Positions 7,679 through 15,568 of a stretch of DNA of 64,000 nucleotides are shown one piece after another (within the stretch, counting starts at the first letter, position 1; each line of letters opens with the position of its first letter). This DNA comes from Crossiella equi (lineage in GTDB: Bacteria > Actinomycetota > Actinomycetes > Mycobacteriales > Pseudonocardiaceae): positions 3,457,786-3,521,785 of the forward strand of contig NZ_JAGIOO010000001.1 of the NCBI RefSeq assembly GCF_017876755.1, in the 5' to 3' direction. The position numbers and the translations under genes are program-made. Under the pieces are notes generated by a model that was given only the letters and a program-made list of their open reading frames with translations, ran no database searches and was not told the DNA's origin.

Positions 7679-9259
7679 GTGCGACGATCGCCTGAGTCCG
7701 ACTGGTGGCACGACTCCGTCTTCTACCAGGTCTACGTCCGGTCCTTCGCCGACTCCGACGGCGACGGGGTCGGTGACCTCGAGGGCGTCCGGTCCCGCCT
7801 GGGCTACCTCGAGCTGCTCGGCGTCGACGCGATCTGGCTGACGCCGTTCTACTGCTCCCCCATGGCCGACCACGGCTACGACGTGAGCGACCCGCGCGAC
7901 GTCGACCCGCTCTTCGGCGACCTGGCCGCCTTCGACCGCCTGGTCGAGGACGCGCACGCGCGCGGCCTCAAGATCACCGTGGACCTGGTGCCCAACCACA
8001 CCAGCGAGGCCCACGAGTGGTTCCAGGCGGCACTGGCCGCGGGCCCGGGCAGCCCGGAGCGGGAGCGCTACCTCTTCCGCGAGGGCAAGGGCGAGGACGG
8101 CTCGGAGCCGCCGAACAACTGGCCCAGCATCTTCGGCGGCCCGGCCTGGACGCGGGTGCCGGACGGCCAGTGGTACCTGCACATCTTCGCCCCCGAGCAG
8201 CCGGACCTGAACTGGGCGCACCCCGACGTGTGGGCCGACCTGGAGCAGACGCTGCGGTTCTGGCTGGACCGGGGCGTGGACGGCTTCCGCATCGACGTGG
8301 CGCACGGCATGGCCAAGCCGGACGGGCTGCCCGACATCCAGCCCACCGACATGCCCGGCCCGCACATGCTCTTCGACAACCACCGCGACCCGCGCTTCGA
8401 CAACGACGGCGTGCACGACATCCACCGCATGGTCCGCAAGGTGGTGGATGAGTACCCGGGGCGCATGGCGGTCGGCGAGATCTGGGTGCAGGACGACGTG
8501 CGCATGTCCCGCTACGTGCGCCCGGACGAGCTGCACCTGGGCTTCAACTTCCGGCTGGTGCAGACCGACTTCGACGCCGACTCCATCCGCGACGCCATCG
8601 ACCACTCGCTGGCCGCGGTGCGCGGGGTCGGCGCGCTGCCCACCTGGACGCTGTCCAACCACGACGTGGTCCGGCACGTCACCCGCTACGGCGGCGGCGA
8701 GGCCGGGGTGCGGCGGGCGCGGGCGATGGCGCTGGTCGAGCTGGCGCTGCCGGGCGTGGTCTACCTCTACAACGGCGAGGAGCTGGGCCTGCCGAACGTG
8801 GAGCTGCCGGACTGGGCCATCCAGGACCCGTCCTGGGAGCGGTCCGGGCACACCGACCGGGGCCGCGACGGCTGCCGGGTGCCGCTGCCCTGGGAGGGCG
8901 CGGAGCCGCCGTTCGGCTTCAGCACCGGGGAGAACACCTGGCTGCCGATGCCGCCGGAGTGGTCCGGGCTGAGCGTGGAGGCGCAGCTGGAGGACCCGGA
9001 CTCGGTGCTCTCGCTGTACCGGCAGGCCCTGGAGCTGCGCAAGACGCAGGACGCGCTGTCCGGTGCCGAGGTCGAGTGGTACGGGGCGCCCGCGGGCTGC
9101 TTCGCCTTCCGCCGCAAGCCGGGCGGGCTGGTGTGCGCGCTGAACACCTCGGGCGCGCTGGTACCGCTGCCGCCCGGGGAGGTGCTGCTGGCCAGCGGGC
9201 CGCTGGAGGGCAGGCTGCTGCCGCCGGACACCGCGGCCTGGCTGGTCGCCGAGAGCTGA
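7679..9259 (+). CDS. aglA: GH13 alpha-glucosidase (oligo-1,6-glucosidase type)
   Basis: A 526-residue alpha-amylase-superfamily enzyme that hydrolyses alpha-glucosidic bonds of short oligosaccharides in the cytoplasm. The first region is WWHDSVFYQVYVRSFADSDGDG. The (beta/alpha)8 barrel carries the catalytic nucleophile Asp206 (GFRIDVAHG), acid/base Glu267 (AVGEIWV) and transition-state stabiliser Asp329 (LSNHDVVRH). A small beta-sandwich domain closes the C terminus. The open frame extends to GTG 7643 with an ATG at 7661. GTG 7679 gives the length and N terminus normal for the family, and a weak -10 (CAGGAT) lies 8 bases upstream, suggesting a leaderless start. Synteny with M. tuberculosis aglA (Rv2471) supports orthology. 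Maltase versus isomaltase preference cannot be told by eye. Confidence 0.9.
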   Translation: MRRSPESDWWHDSVFYQVYVRSFADSDGDGVGDLEGVRSRLGYLELLGVDAIWLTPFYCSPMADHGYDVSDPRDVDPLFGDLAAFDRLVEDAHARGLKITVDLVPNHTSEAHEWFQAALAAGPGSPERERYLFREGKGEDGSEPPNNWPSIFGGPAWTRVPDGQWYLHIFAPEQPDLNWAHPDVWADLEQTLRFWLDRGVDGFRIDVAHGMAKPDGLPDIQPTDMPGPHMLFDNHRDPRFDNDGVHDIHRMVRKVVDEYPGRMAVGEIWVQDDVRMSRYVRPDELHLGFNFRLVQTDFDADSIRDAIDHSLAAVRGVGALPTWTLSNHDVVRHVTRYGGGEAGVRRARAMALVELALPGVVYLYNGEELGLPNVELPDWAIQDPSWERSGHTDRGRDGCRVPLPWEGAEPPFGFSTGENTWLPMPPEWSGLSVEAQLEDPDSVLSLYRQALELRKTQDALSGAEVEWYGAPAGCFAFRRKPGGLVCALNTSGALVPLPPGEVLLASGPLEGRLLPPDTAAWLVAES

Positions 9260-9271
9260 GCCTGAGCGGAC

Positions 9272-9300
9272 CCGGTGGCCAGGGCTGACCTGGCCACCGG
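9272..9300. terminator. bidirectional hairpin between convergent genes
   Basis: A perfect 12-bp stem (9272-9283 with 9289-9300, arm CCGGTGGCCAGG) and 5-base loop sit between the stop of the plus-strand alpha-glucosidase and the stop of the minus-strand hypothetical gene. It can serve both. Confidence 0.8.
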
Positions 9301-9308
9301 AGCGCTGC

Positions 9309-9947
9309 TCAGACCAGCAGCGGCAGCAGGGCGTGCCTGCGGCGGACCACCGCGCCGAAGCGGGCGTCCACGCGCAGCCAGGAGTCGGTCGCGGTCACCT
9401 TGACCACGTCGTCGGCGGGGCCGCCGCCGAGGAAACCCATGCCGGACAGGGCGAAGAGCACCCGCAGCGGGATCTTCACCTCCAGCCCGGACCCGCTCAC
9501 CGTGAGCACGGTCTGGTCCAGCAGCGAGGCGGGCGGCGTGCCGTGCGGGCCGGTGTTCTTGCGCGCCAGCTCCACCCCCTGGTCGGCCAGCTCGCTGACC
9601 ACCGACACCGGCAGCAGGTCCACCGGCAGCCAGCCCACGGCGGGCGGCAGCGCCGAGCGCCACAGCATGTCCTTGGAGGGCCCCGGGTCCACGCGCTCGC
9701 CGCCGACCACGGCCAGCGAGGTGAGCAGGTCGTTCCCGGTGACGGTGATATCGGCCGGGGTCACGGTGCCCGCGATGGACCGGGTGGCCAGCACGTCGAA
9801 CGGTGTGGCCGCCCAGGCGTCGACCAAGCCGCCCTCGCGCGTTTTGAGGCGCAGCGCGGTCTGCTGGTCCAGCCGCACCGCTCTGGCCACGAACGCACCG
9901 AGGTCATCCCGCTCCACGGGGTCGGGCACGTGCAACTCAGGCAACAC
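9309..9947 (-). CDS. conserved actinobacterial protein of unknown function (Rv2474c position)
   Basis: A 212-residue soluble protein with no signal peptide or membrane segment and no motif I can tie to a known activity. It is rich in Val/Leu/Asp, with a C-terminal Arg-containing region (ATDSWLRVDARFGAVVRRR). It starts 11 bases inside the end of the thioesterase gene, so it is translationally coupled as the last gene of the gdh-thioesterase operon. The position matches Rv2474c in M. tuberculosis. GTG 9947 is the longest start; GTG 9929 is a plausible shorter one because the overlap region looks weakly conserved. A function linked to acyl-CoA or glutamate metabolism would be inferred from neighbours only. 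Confidence 0.75.
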   Translation of the reverse strand: MLPELHVPDPVERDDLGAFVARAVRLDQQTALRLKTREGGLVDAWAATPFDVLATRSIAGTVTPADITVTGNDLLTSLAVVGGERVDPGPSKDMLWRSALPPAVGWLPVDLLPVSVVSELADQGVELARKNTGPHGTPPASLLDQTVLTVSGSGLEVKIPLRVLFALSGMGFLGGGPADDVVKVTATDSWLRVDARFGAVVRRRHALLPLLV

Positions 9948-10368
9948 TGTCCTCCGCCTGGTAACCGGCGAGGAAGTCCCGCTCGGCTCCGCTCAGTCGT
10001 CGTGGTCGCTGCGCCGGGACGTCGAAGGGGACCAGCGTGGTCCACCCCGTCACCGCGACCGGGCTGTCCGGCTCGATGCCGGTGTGCAGGGCGTGCCGCA
10101 CCACGAAGCTCGCGTGGCGCAGCTGCTCGATGCCCACCACAGCCCGCACCGGGCCGCCGGTGTACTTGAGCTGGCCCTTGTACTCCACGGTCAGCTTGGA
10201 AAGCACCAAACCCTTGGGGAACTCGGTGAGGCCGTGCCGGGGCGCGATGACAAACAGCAGCCCGGCACGGGCCTCCTCGAACAAGGTCACGATCGCCGCG
10301 TGGTTGACATGCTTGAACACGTCCATGTCAGACCAGCGCGGCTCGACCTTCGTGATGAATTCCGGCAC
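9937..10368 (-). CDS. acyl-CoA thioesterase, 4HBT hot-dog fold
   Basis: A 143-residue single hot-dog-domain protein. The active-site helix region is readable as RWSDMDVFKHVNHAAIVTLFEEAR, with the Asp (SDMD) and the His-Val-Asn-His turn expected of 4-hydroxybenzoyl-CoA/YbgC-type thioesterases. Such enzymes hydrolyse acyl-CoA thioesters in the cytoplasm; the acyl chain preferred here is unknown. Its GTG start at 10368 directly abuts the TAG stop of the glutamate dehydrogenase gene (10369), so ribosomes finishing gdh can reinitiate at once. It occupies the Rv2475c position in the mycobacterial gene order. Confidence 0.88.
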   Translation of the reverse strand: MPEFITKVEPRWSDMDVFKHVNHAAIVTLFEEARAGLLFVIAPRHGLTEFPKGLVLSKLTVEYKGQLKYTGGPVRAVVGIEQLRHASFVVRHALHTGIEPDSPVAVTGWTTLVPFDVPAQRPRRLSGAERDFLAGYQAEDSVA

Positions 10369-13300
10369 CTAACGGACGATACTGCGCACCCGCCGGGCCA
10401 CCACCGACAACGTCGGCAGATCAAGCTTTCCTACTTCCTTGATCTCCTGCAGCGCGGCCCGGGCCCGGGTGAGGCGGGACACGTTGGCCTGCTCCCACTT
10501 CTCGATCTTGCCCTCGACCTCGTCGTCGATGTCGCTGGTGCGCAGCACGTCCAGGGTGATCTCCCGGAGCGAGGCGTACAGGTCGTCGCGGAGGGCGAGC
10601 CGGGCCAGGGCGTGCCAGCGGTTGCCGCGTTCCAGCGCGCTCACCGAGGTGAGCATGCGGTCCACGTCCAGGTGCTCCGACATCGCGTAGTACAGCTCGG
10701 CGGCCTCCCGCTGGCTGTGCTCGCCCACCACGTTGTCCCGCTCCGCCAGCTCGGCCACCTCGGTGACGTCGAGCAGGCAGTAGGTGTGCAGCAGCGAGGC
10801 GATCCGGCGGGCCAGGTCGACCGGCACGCCGTCGGCGATGAGCTTCTCCGCGTGCTCGACCACCTGCTCGCGCTCCCGGCCGCGCAGCAGCTCGAGGGTG
10901 TCCGGACCGATCTCGCGCACCAGGCCCTCGAAGCGGGCGATCTCCGCGCCCACCGCGAGCGGCTGCGGCCGGTTGGACAGCAGCCAGCGGGCGGCGCGGT
11001 CGAGCAGCCTGCGGGCCTCCAGCACCATCTCGTCGGCCACCGCGGTCGGCACCACGTTGTCCAGCTCGTCGATGGCCCGCCACAGCGACGGCAGGTCGAA
11101 GACCTTGGTCACGATGGCGTAGGCGCGCACCGCGTCGGTGGCGCTGGCGTTGAGCTCCTCGGCCAGGCGGAAGGCGAAGGACACGCCGCCGCCGTCGACG
11201 ACCTCGTTGACCAGCATCGTCGCGATGATCTCGCGGCGCAGCGGGTGCTTGGCGATGGCGTCGCCGAAGCGCTCCTGCAGCGGCTTGGGGAAGTACTCCG
11301 GCAGCCGCCGCGCGAACGCGCCCGCCTCGGGCAGGTCGCTGGCCAGCACCTCGTCCTTGAGGGCCAGCTTCACGTGCGCGAGCAGCGTGGCCAGCTCCGG
11401 CGAGGTCAGGCCCTGGTCGCTGCTCTCCAGCGACTTGAACGCGCTGCGGCTGGGCAGCGCCTCCAGGGCGCGGTCCAGGCCGGTGCGAGTCTCCAGGTCG
11501 CTGACCAGCCGGGCGTGCACGGACAGCATCGGCGCGGCGTGCGCGCGGCTGATGCCGAGCACCGCGTTCTGCCGGTAGTTGTCCGCGAGCACCAGCTCGC
11601 CGACCTCGTCGGTCATCTCGGCCAGCAGCTCGTCGCGCTGGGAGTGGTCCAAGGCCCCGTCCGTGACCAGGCGGTCCAGCAGGATCTTGATGTTGACCTC
11701 GTGGTCGGAGCAGTCCACACCGGCCGAGTTGTCCAGCGCGTCGGTGTTGACCTTGCCGCCGCTGCGGGCCAGCTCGATGCGGCCGCGCTGGGTCAGGCCC
11801 AGGTTGCCGCCCTCGCCGACCACCTTGGCGCGCACGGCGTTGCCGTCCACGCGCAGCGCGTCGTTGGCCTTGTCGCCGACCTCGGCGTGCGACTCGGTGG
11901 AGGCCTTGACGTAGGTGCCGATGCCGCCGTTCCACAGCAGGTCGACCGGCGCCAGCAGGATGGCCTTCATCAGCTCCTGCGGGGACAGCTTCGCGGTGCC
12001 CTCGGGCAGGCCGAGGGAGGCCGCGACCTGCGGGGTGACCGGGATCGACTTGGCACCGCGCGGGTAGACCCCGCCACCCTCGCTGATCTTGGACCGGTCG
12101 TAGTCGTCCCAGGAGGAGCGGGGCAGCGCGAACAAACGCGTGCGCTCGGCGAAGCCCGCCGCCGCGTCCGGGTTGGGGTCGAGGAAGATGTGCCGGTGGT
12201 CGAAGGCGGCCACCAGGCGGATGTGCTCGCTGAGCAGCATGCCGTTGCCGAAGACGTCACCGGACATGTCACCGACGCCGACGACGGTGAACTCCTCGGT
12301 CTGGGTGTCGATGCCCAGCTCGCGGAAGTGCCGCTTGACGCTCTCCCACGCGCCGCGGGCGGTGATGCCCATGGCCTTGTGGTCGTAGCCGACCGAGCCG
12401 CCGGAGGCGAAGGCGTCGCCGAGCCAGAAGCCGTAGTCCTTGGCCACGCCGTTGGCGATGTCGGAGAAGGTCGCGGTGCCCTTGTCCGCGGCCACCACCA
12501 GGTAGGTGTCGTCGCCGTCGTGGCGCACAACCTGGTCGGCGGGCACGACCGTGCTGCCCTCGGGGCCGGTGGCCAGGTTGTCGGTCAGGTCGAGCAGACC
12601 GGAGATGAACATCTTGTAGCAGGCGACGCCCTCGTTCCAGAAGGCCTCGCGGTCCAGCCCGGCGTCCCCGGTGGGGGTCGGCGGGCGCTTGACCACAAAC
12701 CCGCCCTTGGCGCCGACCGGCACGATCACCGCGTTCTTGACCGCCTGCGCCTTGACCAGGCCCAGGATCTCGGTGCGGAAGTCCTCGCGGCGGTCGGACC
12801 AGCGCAGACCGCCTCGGGCGACCGGGCCGAAGCGCAGGTGCACGCCCTCCACGCGCGGGGAGTACACGAAGATCTCGAACTTCGGCCGGGGTTCCGGCAG
12901 GTCCGGGATCGCGGTGGGCTCCAGCTTGAAGGCCATGTACGGGCGGGGCTCGCCGTCGGCGTCGCGCCAGAAGTAGTTCGTGCGCAGCGTGGCGTTGATC
13001 AGGGTGAGGAAGCTGCGCAGGATGCGGTCGGCGTCCAGGCTGGTGACCTCGTCGATGCGCGCGGCCAGCTCGGTGCGCAGCGACTCGGTCTGGGCCTCGC
13101 GGGTCTCGGCGGAGACGGCCGGGTCGAACCGGGTCTCGAACAGCTTGACCAGCAGCGTGGCGACCCGGGTGTGGCCCAGGACGGCGTCCTCGATGTAGTC
13201 CTGGCTGTACGGGGTGCCCGCCTGGCGCAGGTACTTGGCGTAGGCCCGCAGCAGCGCGGACTGGCGCCAGGTGAGCCCGCCGCGCAGCACGAGCTGGTTG

Positions 13301-15369
13301 AAGCCGTCCACCTCGGCCTGGCCACGCCAGGCCGCCGCGAAGGCCTCCTGGAAGCGCGTGCGCACCGCGTCCAGGTCCTCGTCGGCCACGCGCTCGAGCA
13401 CCGCCGGGTCCAGCCGCAGGCCGAAGTCGAAGATCCAGCACTGCGCGCCGTCCTCGCGGCGGATCTCGTAGGGGTGCTCGTCGACGACCTCCACGCCCAT
13501 GCGCTGGAGCATCGGCAGCACCTGGGACAGCGTGATGCGCTGGCCGCACAGGTAGAGCTTGAAGCGGCGCTCCCCCGGCTCGGCGTGCTCGGGCAGGTAG
13601 AACGACATCGCCGCCTGGCCCTCGCCGTCGAGCAGGCCCTGGATGCGGCGCAGGTCGGCCAGGCCTTCCTCGGCGCTGAAGTCCTCCTTGTAGGACTCCG
13701 GGAAGGCCATGGCGAAGCGCTGGCCCATCTCGGTGATGGACTCGTTGCCGGACTGCACCGGCTGCCCGGCGGCCTCGGCCTGCGCCTGGCGCTCGGCCAG
13801 CACCGCGTCGACCATCAGGTCGTCCCAGCTGCGCACCGCGTCGGTGAGCTGGCGCTGGATGCGGGCGGTGTCCGGCTCGGTGTCCACCGACGGGTCGGTG
13901 TGCACCATGAAGTGCACGCGCGCCAGCTGGGACTCGCCCACGCGGGTGCTGTACTCCAGCGAGGTGCCCGCGAGCTCGGCCAGCAGCACCTCCTGCATGG
14001 CCAGCCGCGAGGTCGTGGTGTAGCGGTCGCGCGGCAGGTAGACCAGGCAGGAGAAGAAGCGGCGGTACGGGTCGCGGCGCAGGAACAGCCGCAGCTTGCG
14101 GCGTTCGGCCAGGGCCAGCACCTTGGTGGTGGTGTCGTAGAGCCCGTCGGTGGTGGTGGAGAACAGCTCGGTGCGCGGGTAGTTCTGGATCACCTCGAGC
14201 ATGCGCTGGCCCGAGTAGGACTCCAGCGGGAAGCCCGCGCGGCGGATGACCTCGCGCACGCGGCGCTCGATCACCGGGATGTCCAGCACGTTCTCGTGCA
14301 GGGCGATGGTGGTGAGCACGCCGAGGAAGCGGTGCTCGCCGGTGACGTTGCCCGCGTCGTCGAAGGTCTTGACGCCCACGTAGTACGGGTAGACCGAGCG
14401 GTGCACCGTGGAGGGGGCGGAGGCCTGGGTCAGCACGAGCAGCTCGGGCGCCAGGGCCTGGGCGACGGCGTCCGGGCCCGCGGTGAGGCTGCGGGCGGCC
14501 AAGCTGTCCTGGCGCAGCACGCCGAGACCGGCGGCGAGCACCGCGCGCAGGGCCGGTTCGCCGTCGGGGGTGTCGCGGACCAGCTCGTAGTGCCGGTAGC
14601 CGAGGAAGGTGAAGTGGCCGTCGGCCAGCCAGCGCAGCAGGCCCGCGCCGTCGGTGACCTCATCGCCGGGCAGCTTCGGCGGGTTCGCGTCCAGCTCCTC
14701 GGCGAGGGCGCGCGCGGTGCCGATCATCTTCTCGCTGTCCTCGACGACCTCGCGGACGTCGTTGAGCACCGAGAGCAGGCGCAGTTCCAGGTCGCGGGCG
14801 CGGTCGACGTCGGTGATGAGGTCGACCTCGACGTACATCCACGACTCGGCGAGCGCGTCCTGGGGCGGGCTGGCCGGGTCCGCGTCGGTGAGGACCTCGT
14901 GCAGCGCGCCCGCGACGTCCCGGCGCACCACGACGATGGGGTGCACGACGCGCTGGGCGGACACGCCGCCGCGGGCCAGCTCGGCGGCCACGGAGTCGAC
15001 CAGGTAGGGCATGTCGTCGGTGACGATCTGCACCACGGTGGCGGCGCAGCTCCAGCCGTCAGCACCGGTGGTCGGGTTGAGCACGCGGATCGCGGGACGG
15101 CCCGGCACGCGGTGCGCGGCGAGCTCGTAGTGCGAGCGGACGGTACCGGCGAGGACGGCGGGCTGGTCGTCGGCCACCTCCTCCGCGGGGGCGTGCCGGT
15201 AGTAGAGCCTGATGAGGTCGCCGATCTCCGGCGAGGTGGCGGCCGCGCGCTCCAGCAGCTCGTCACGGACCTGTTCGGGGTTGACCGACACTTCGGGGGT
15301 GTGGTCGGTGGCGTTGGCGGTGGACTCGGTTGACGGTGCGGCGCCCAACGGTGCTCCGGTCGTTTTCAT
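10369..15369 (-). CDS. gdh: NAD-specific glutamate dehydrogenase, large (180-kDa) type
   Basis: A 1666-residue enzyme that oxidatively deaminates glutamate to 2-oxoglutarate with NAD+, like the Streptomyces clavuligerus and M. tuberculosis (Rv2476c) enzymes. The N-terminal half carries ACT-like regulatory segments. The catalytic dehydrogenase core lies at about residues 700-1250: GVHLRFGPVARGGLRWSDR gives the substrate-binding Lys/Arg region, AVKNAVIVPVGAKGGFV the catalytic-Lys segment, and TVVGVGDMSGDVFGNGML the NAD-binding Rossmann loop. A helical C-terminal region follows. The frame is open to 15519, but ATG 15369 (MKTTGAPLG) gives a natural N terminus with GGAG upstream. The enzyme controls nitrogen and carbon flow; in mycobacteria it is inhibited by unphosphorylated GarA, and no garA gene is in this window. 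Confidence 0.95.
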   Translation of the reverse strand: MKTTGAPLGAAPSTESTANATDHTPEVSVNPEQVRDELLERAAATSPEIGDLIRLYYRHAPAEEVADDQPAVLAGTVRSHYELAAHRVPGRPAIRVLNPTTGADGWSCAATVVQIVTDDMPYLVDSVAAELARGGVSAQRVVHPIVVVRRDVAGALHEVLTDADPASPPQDALAESWMYVEVDLITDVDRARDLELRLLSVLNDVREVVEDSEKMIGTARALAEELDANPPKLPGDEVTDGAGLLRWLADGHFTFLGYRHYELVRDTPDGEPALRAVLAAGLGVLRQDSLAARSLTAGPDAVAQALAPELLVLTQASAPSTVHRSVYPYYVGVKTFDDAGNVTGEHRFLGVLTTIALHENVLDIPVIERRVREVIRRAGFPLESYSGQRMLEVIQNYPRTELFSTTTDGLYDTTTKVLALAERRKLRLFLRRDPYRRFFSCLVYLPRDRYTTTSRLAMQEVLLAELAGTSLEYSTRVGESQLARVHFMVHTDPSVDTEPDTARIQRQLTDAVRSWDDLMVDAVLAERQAQAEAAGQPVQSGNESITEMGQRFAMAFPESYKEDFSAEEGLADLRRIQGLLDGEGQAAMSFYLPEHAEPGERRFKLYLCGQRITLSQVLPMLQRMGVEVVDEHPYEIRREDGAQCWIFDFGLRLDPAVLERVADEDLDAVRTRFQEAFAAAWRGQAEVDGFNQLVLRGGLTWRQSALLRAYAKYLRQAGTPYSQDYIEDAVLGHTRVATLLVKLFETRFDPAVSAETREAQTESLRTELAARIDEVTSLDADRILRSFLTLINATLRTNYFWRDADGEPRPYMAFKLEPTAIPDLPEPRPKFEIFVYSPRVEGVHLRFGPVARGGLRWSDRREDFRTEILGLVKAQAVKNAVIVPVGAKGGFVVKRPPTPTGDAGLDREAFWNEGVACYKMFISGLLDLTDNLATGPEGSTVVPADQVVRHDGDDTYLVVAADKGTATFSDIANGVAKDYGFWLGDAFASGGSVGYDHKAMGITARGAWESVKRHFRELGIDTQTEEFTVVGVGDMSGDVFGNGMLLSEHIRLVAAFDHRHIFLDPNPDAAAGFAERTRLFALPRSSWDDYDRSKISEGGGVYPRGAKSIPVTPQVAASLGLPEGTAKLSPQELMKAILLAPVDLLWNGGIGTYVKASTESHAEVGDKANDALRVDGNAVRAKVVGEGGNLGLTQRGRIELARSGGKVNTDALDNSAGVDCSDHEVNIKILLDRLVTDGALDHSQRDELLAEMTDEVGELVLADNYRQNAVLGISRAHAAPMLSVHARLVSDLETRTGLDRALEALPSRSAFKSLESSDQGLTSPELATLLAHVKLALKDEVLASDLPEAGAFARRLPEYFPKPLQERFGDAIAKHPLRREIIATMLVNEVVDGGGVSFAFRLAEELNASATDAVRAYAIVTKVFDLPSLWRAIDELDNVVPTAVADEMVLEARRLLDRAARWLLSNRPQPLAVGAEIARFEGLVREIGPDTLELLRGREREQVVEHAEKLIADGVPVDLARRIASLLHTYCLLDVTEVAELAERDNVVGEHSQREAAELYYAMSEHLDVDRMLTSVSALERGNRWHALARLALRDDLYASLREITLDVLRTSDIDDEVEGKIEKWEQANVSRLTRARAALQEIKEVGKLDLPTLSVVARRVRSIVR

Positions 15370-15568
15370 GTGCGGCTTGCTCCACAGCTCCCCGGCACCT
15401 CGGTGTGCCGGGACCCCGCTCACACTACGACTCCGCGACCGCCCGCGTGGGGACGGGGAGGGGCTCGGGAGCCCCTGGCCAGCAACGGAATCGGTCACCG
15501 AAACGATCAAGGCGACCACTATCGGGCCGATGTGATCCTGGTCGCGTCCACTGTGCGGGACACATCAC

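Noticed and set aside
9400-15333. Open frame of 1977 codons on the plus strand, opposite the glutamate dehydrogenase gene
   Set aside because: It is rich in His, Gly, Arg and Gln, with no domain, and is the antisense of a well-recognised enzyme. Such shadows are expected at this G+C content.
15370-15519. 50-residue N-terminal extension of glutamate dehydrogenase
   Set aside because: The extra residues are Ser/Arg-rich with no conservation pattern, and ATG 15369 gives the normal start.
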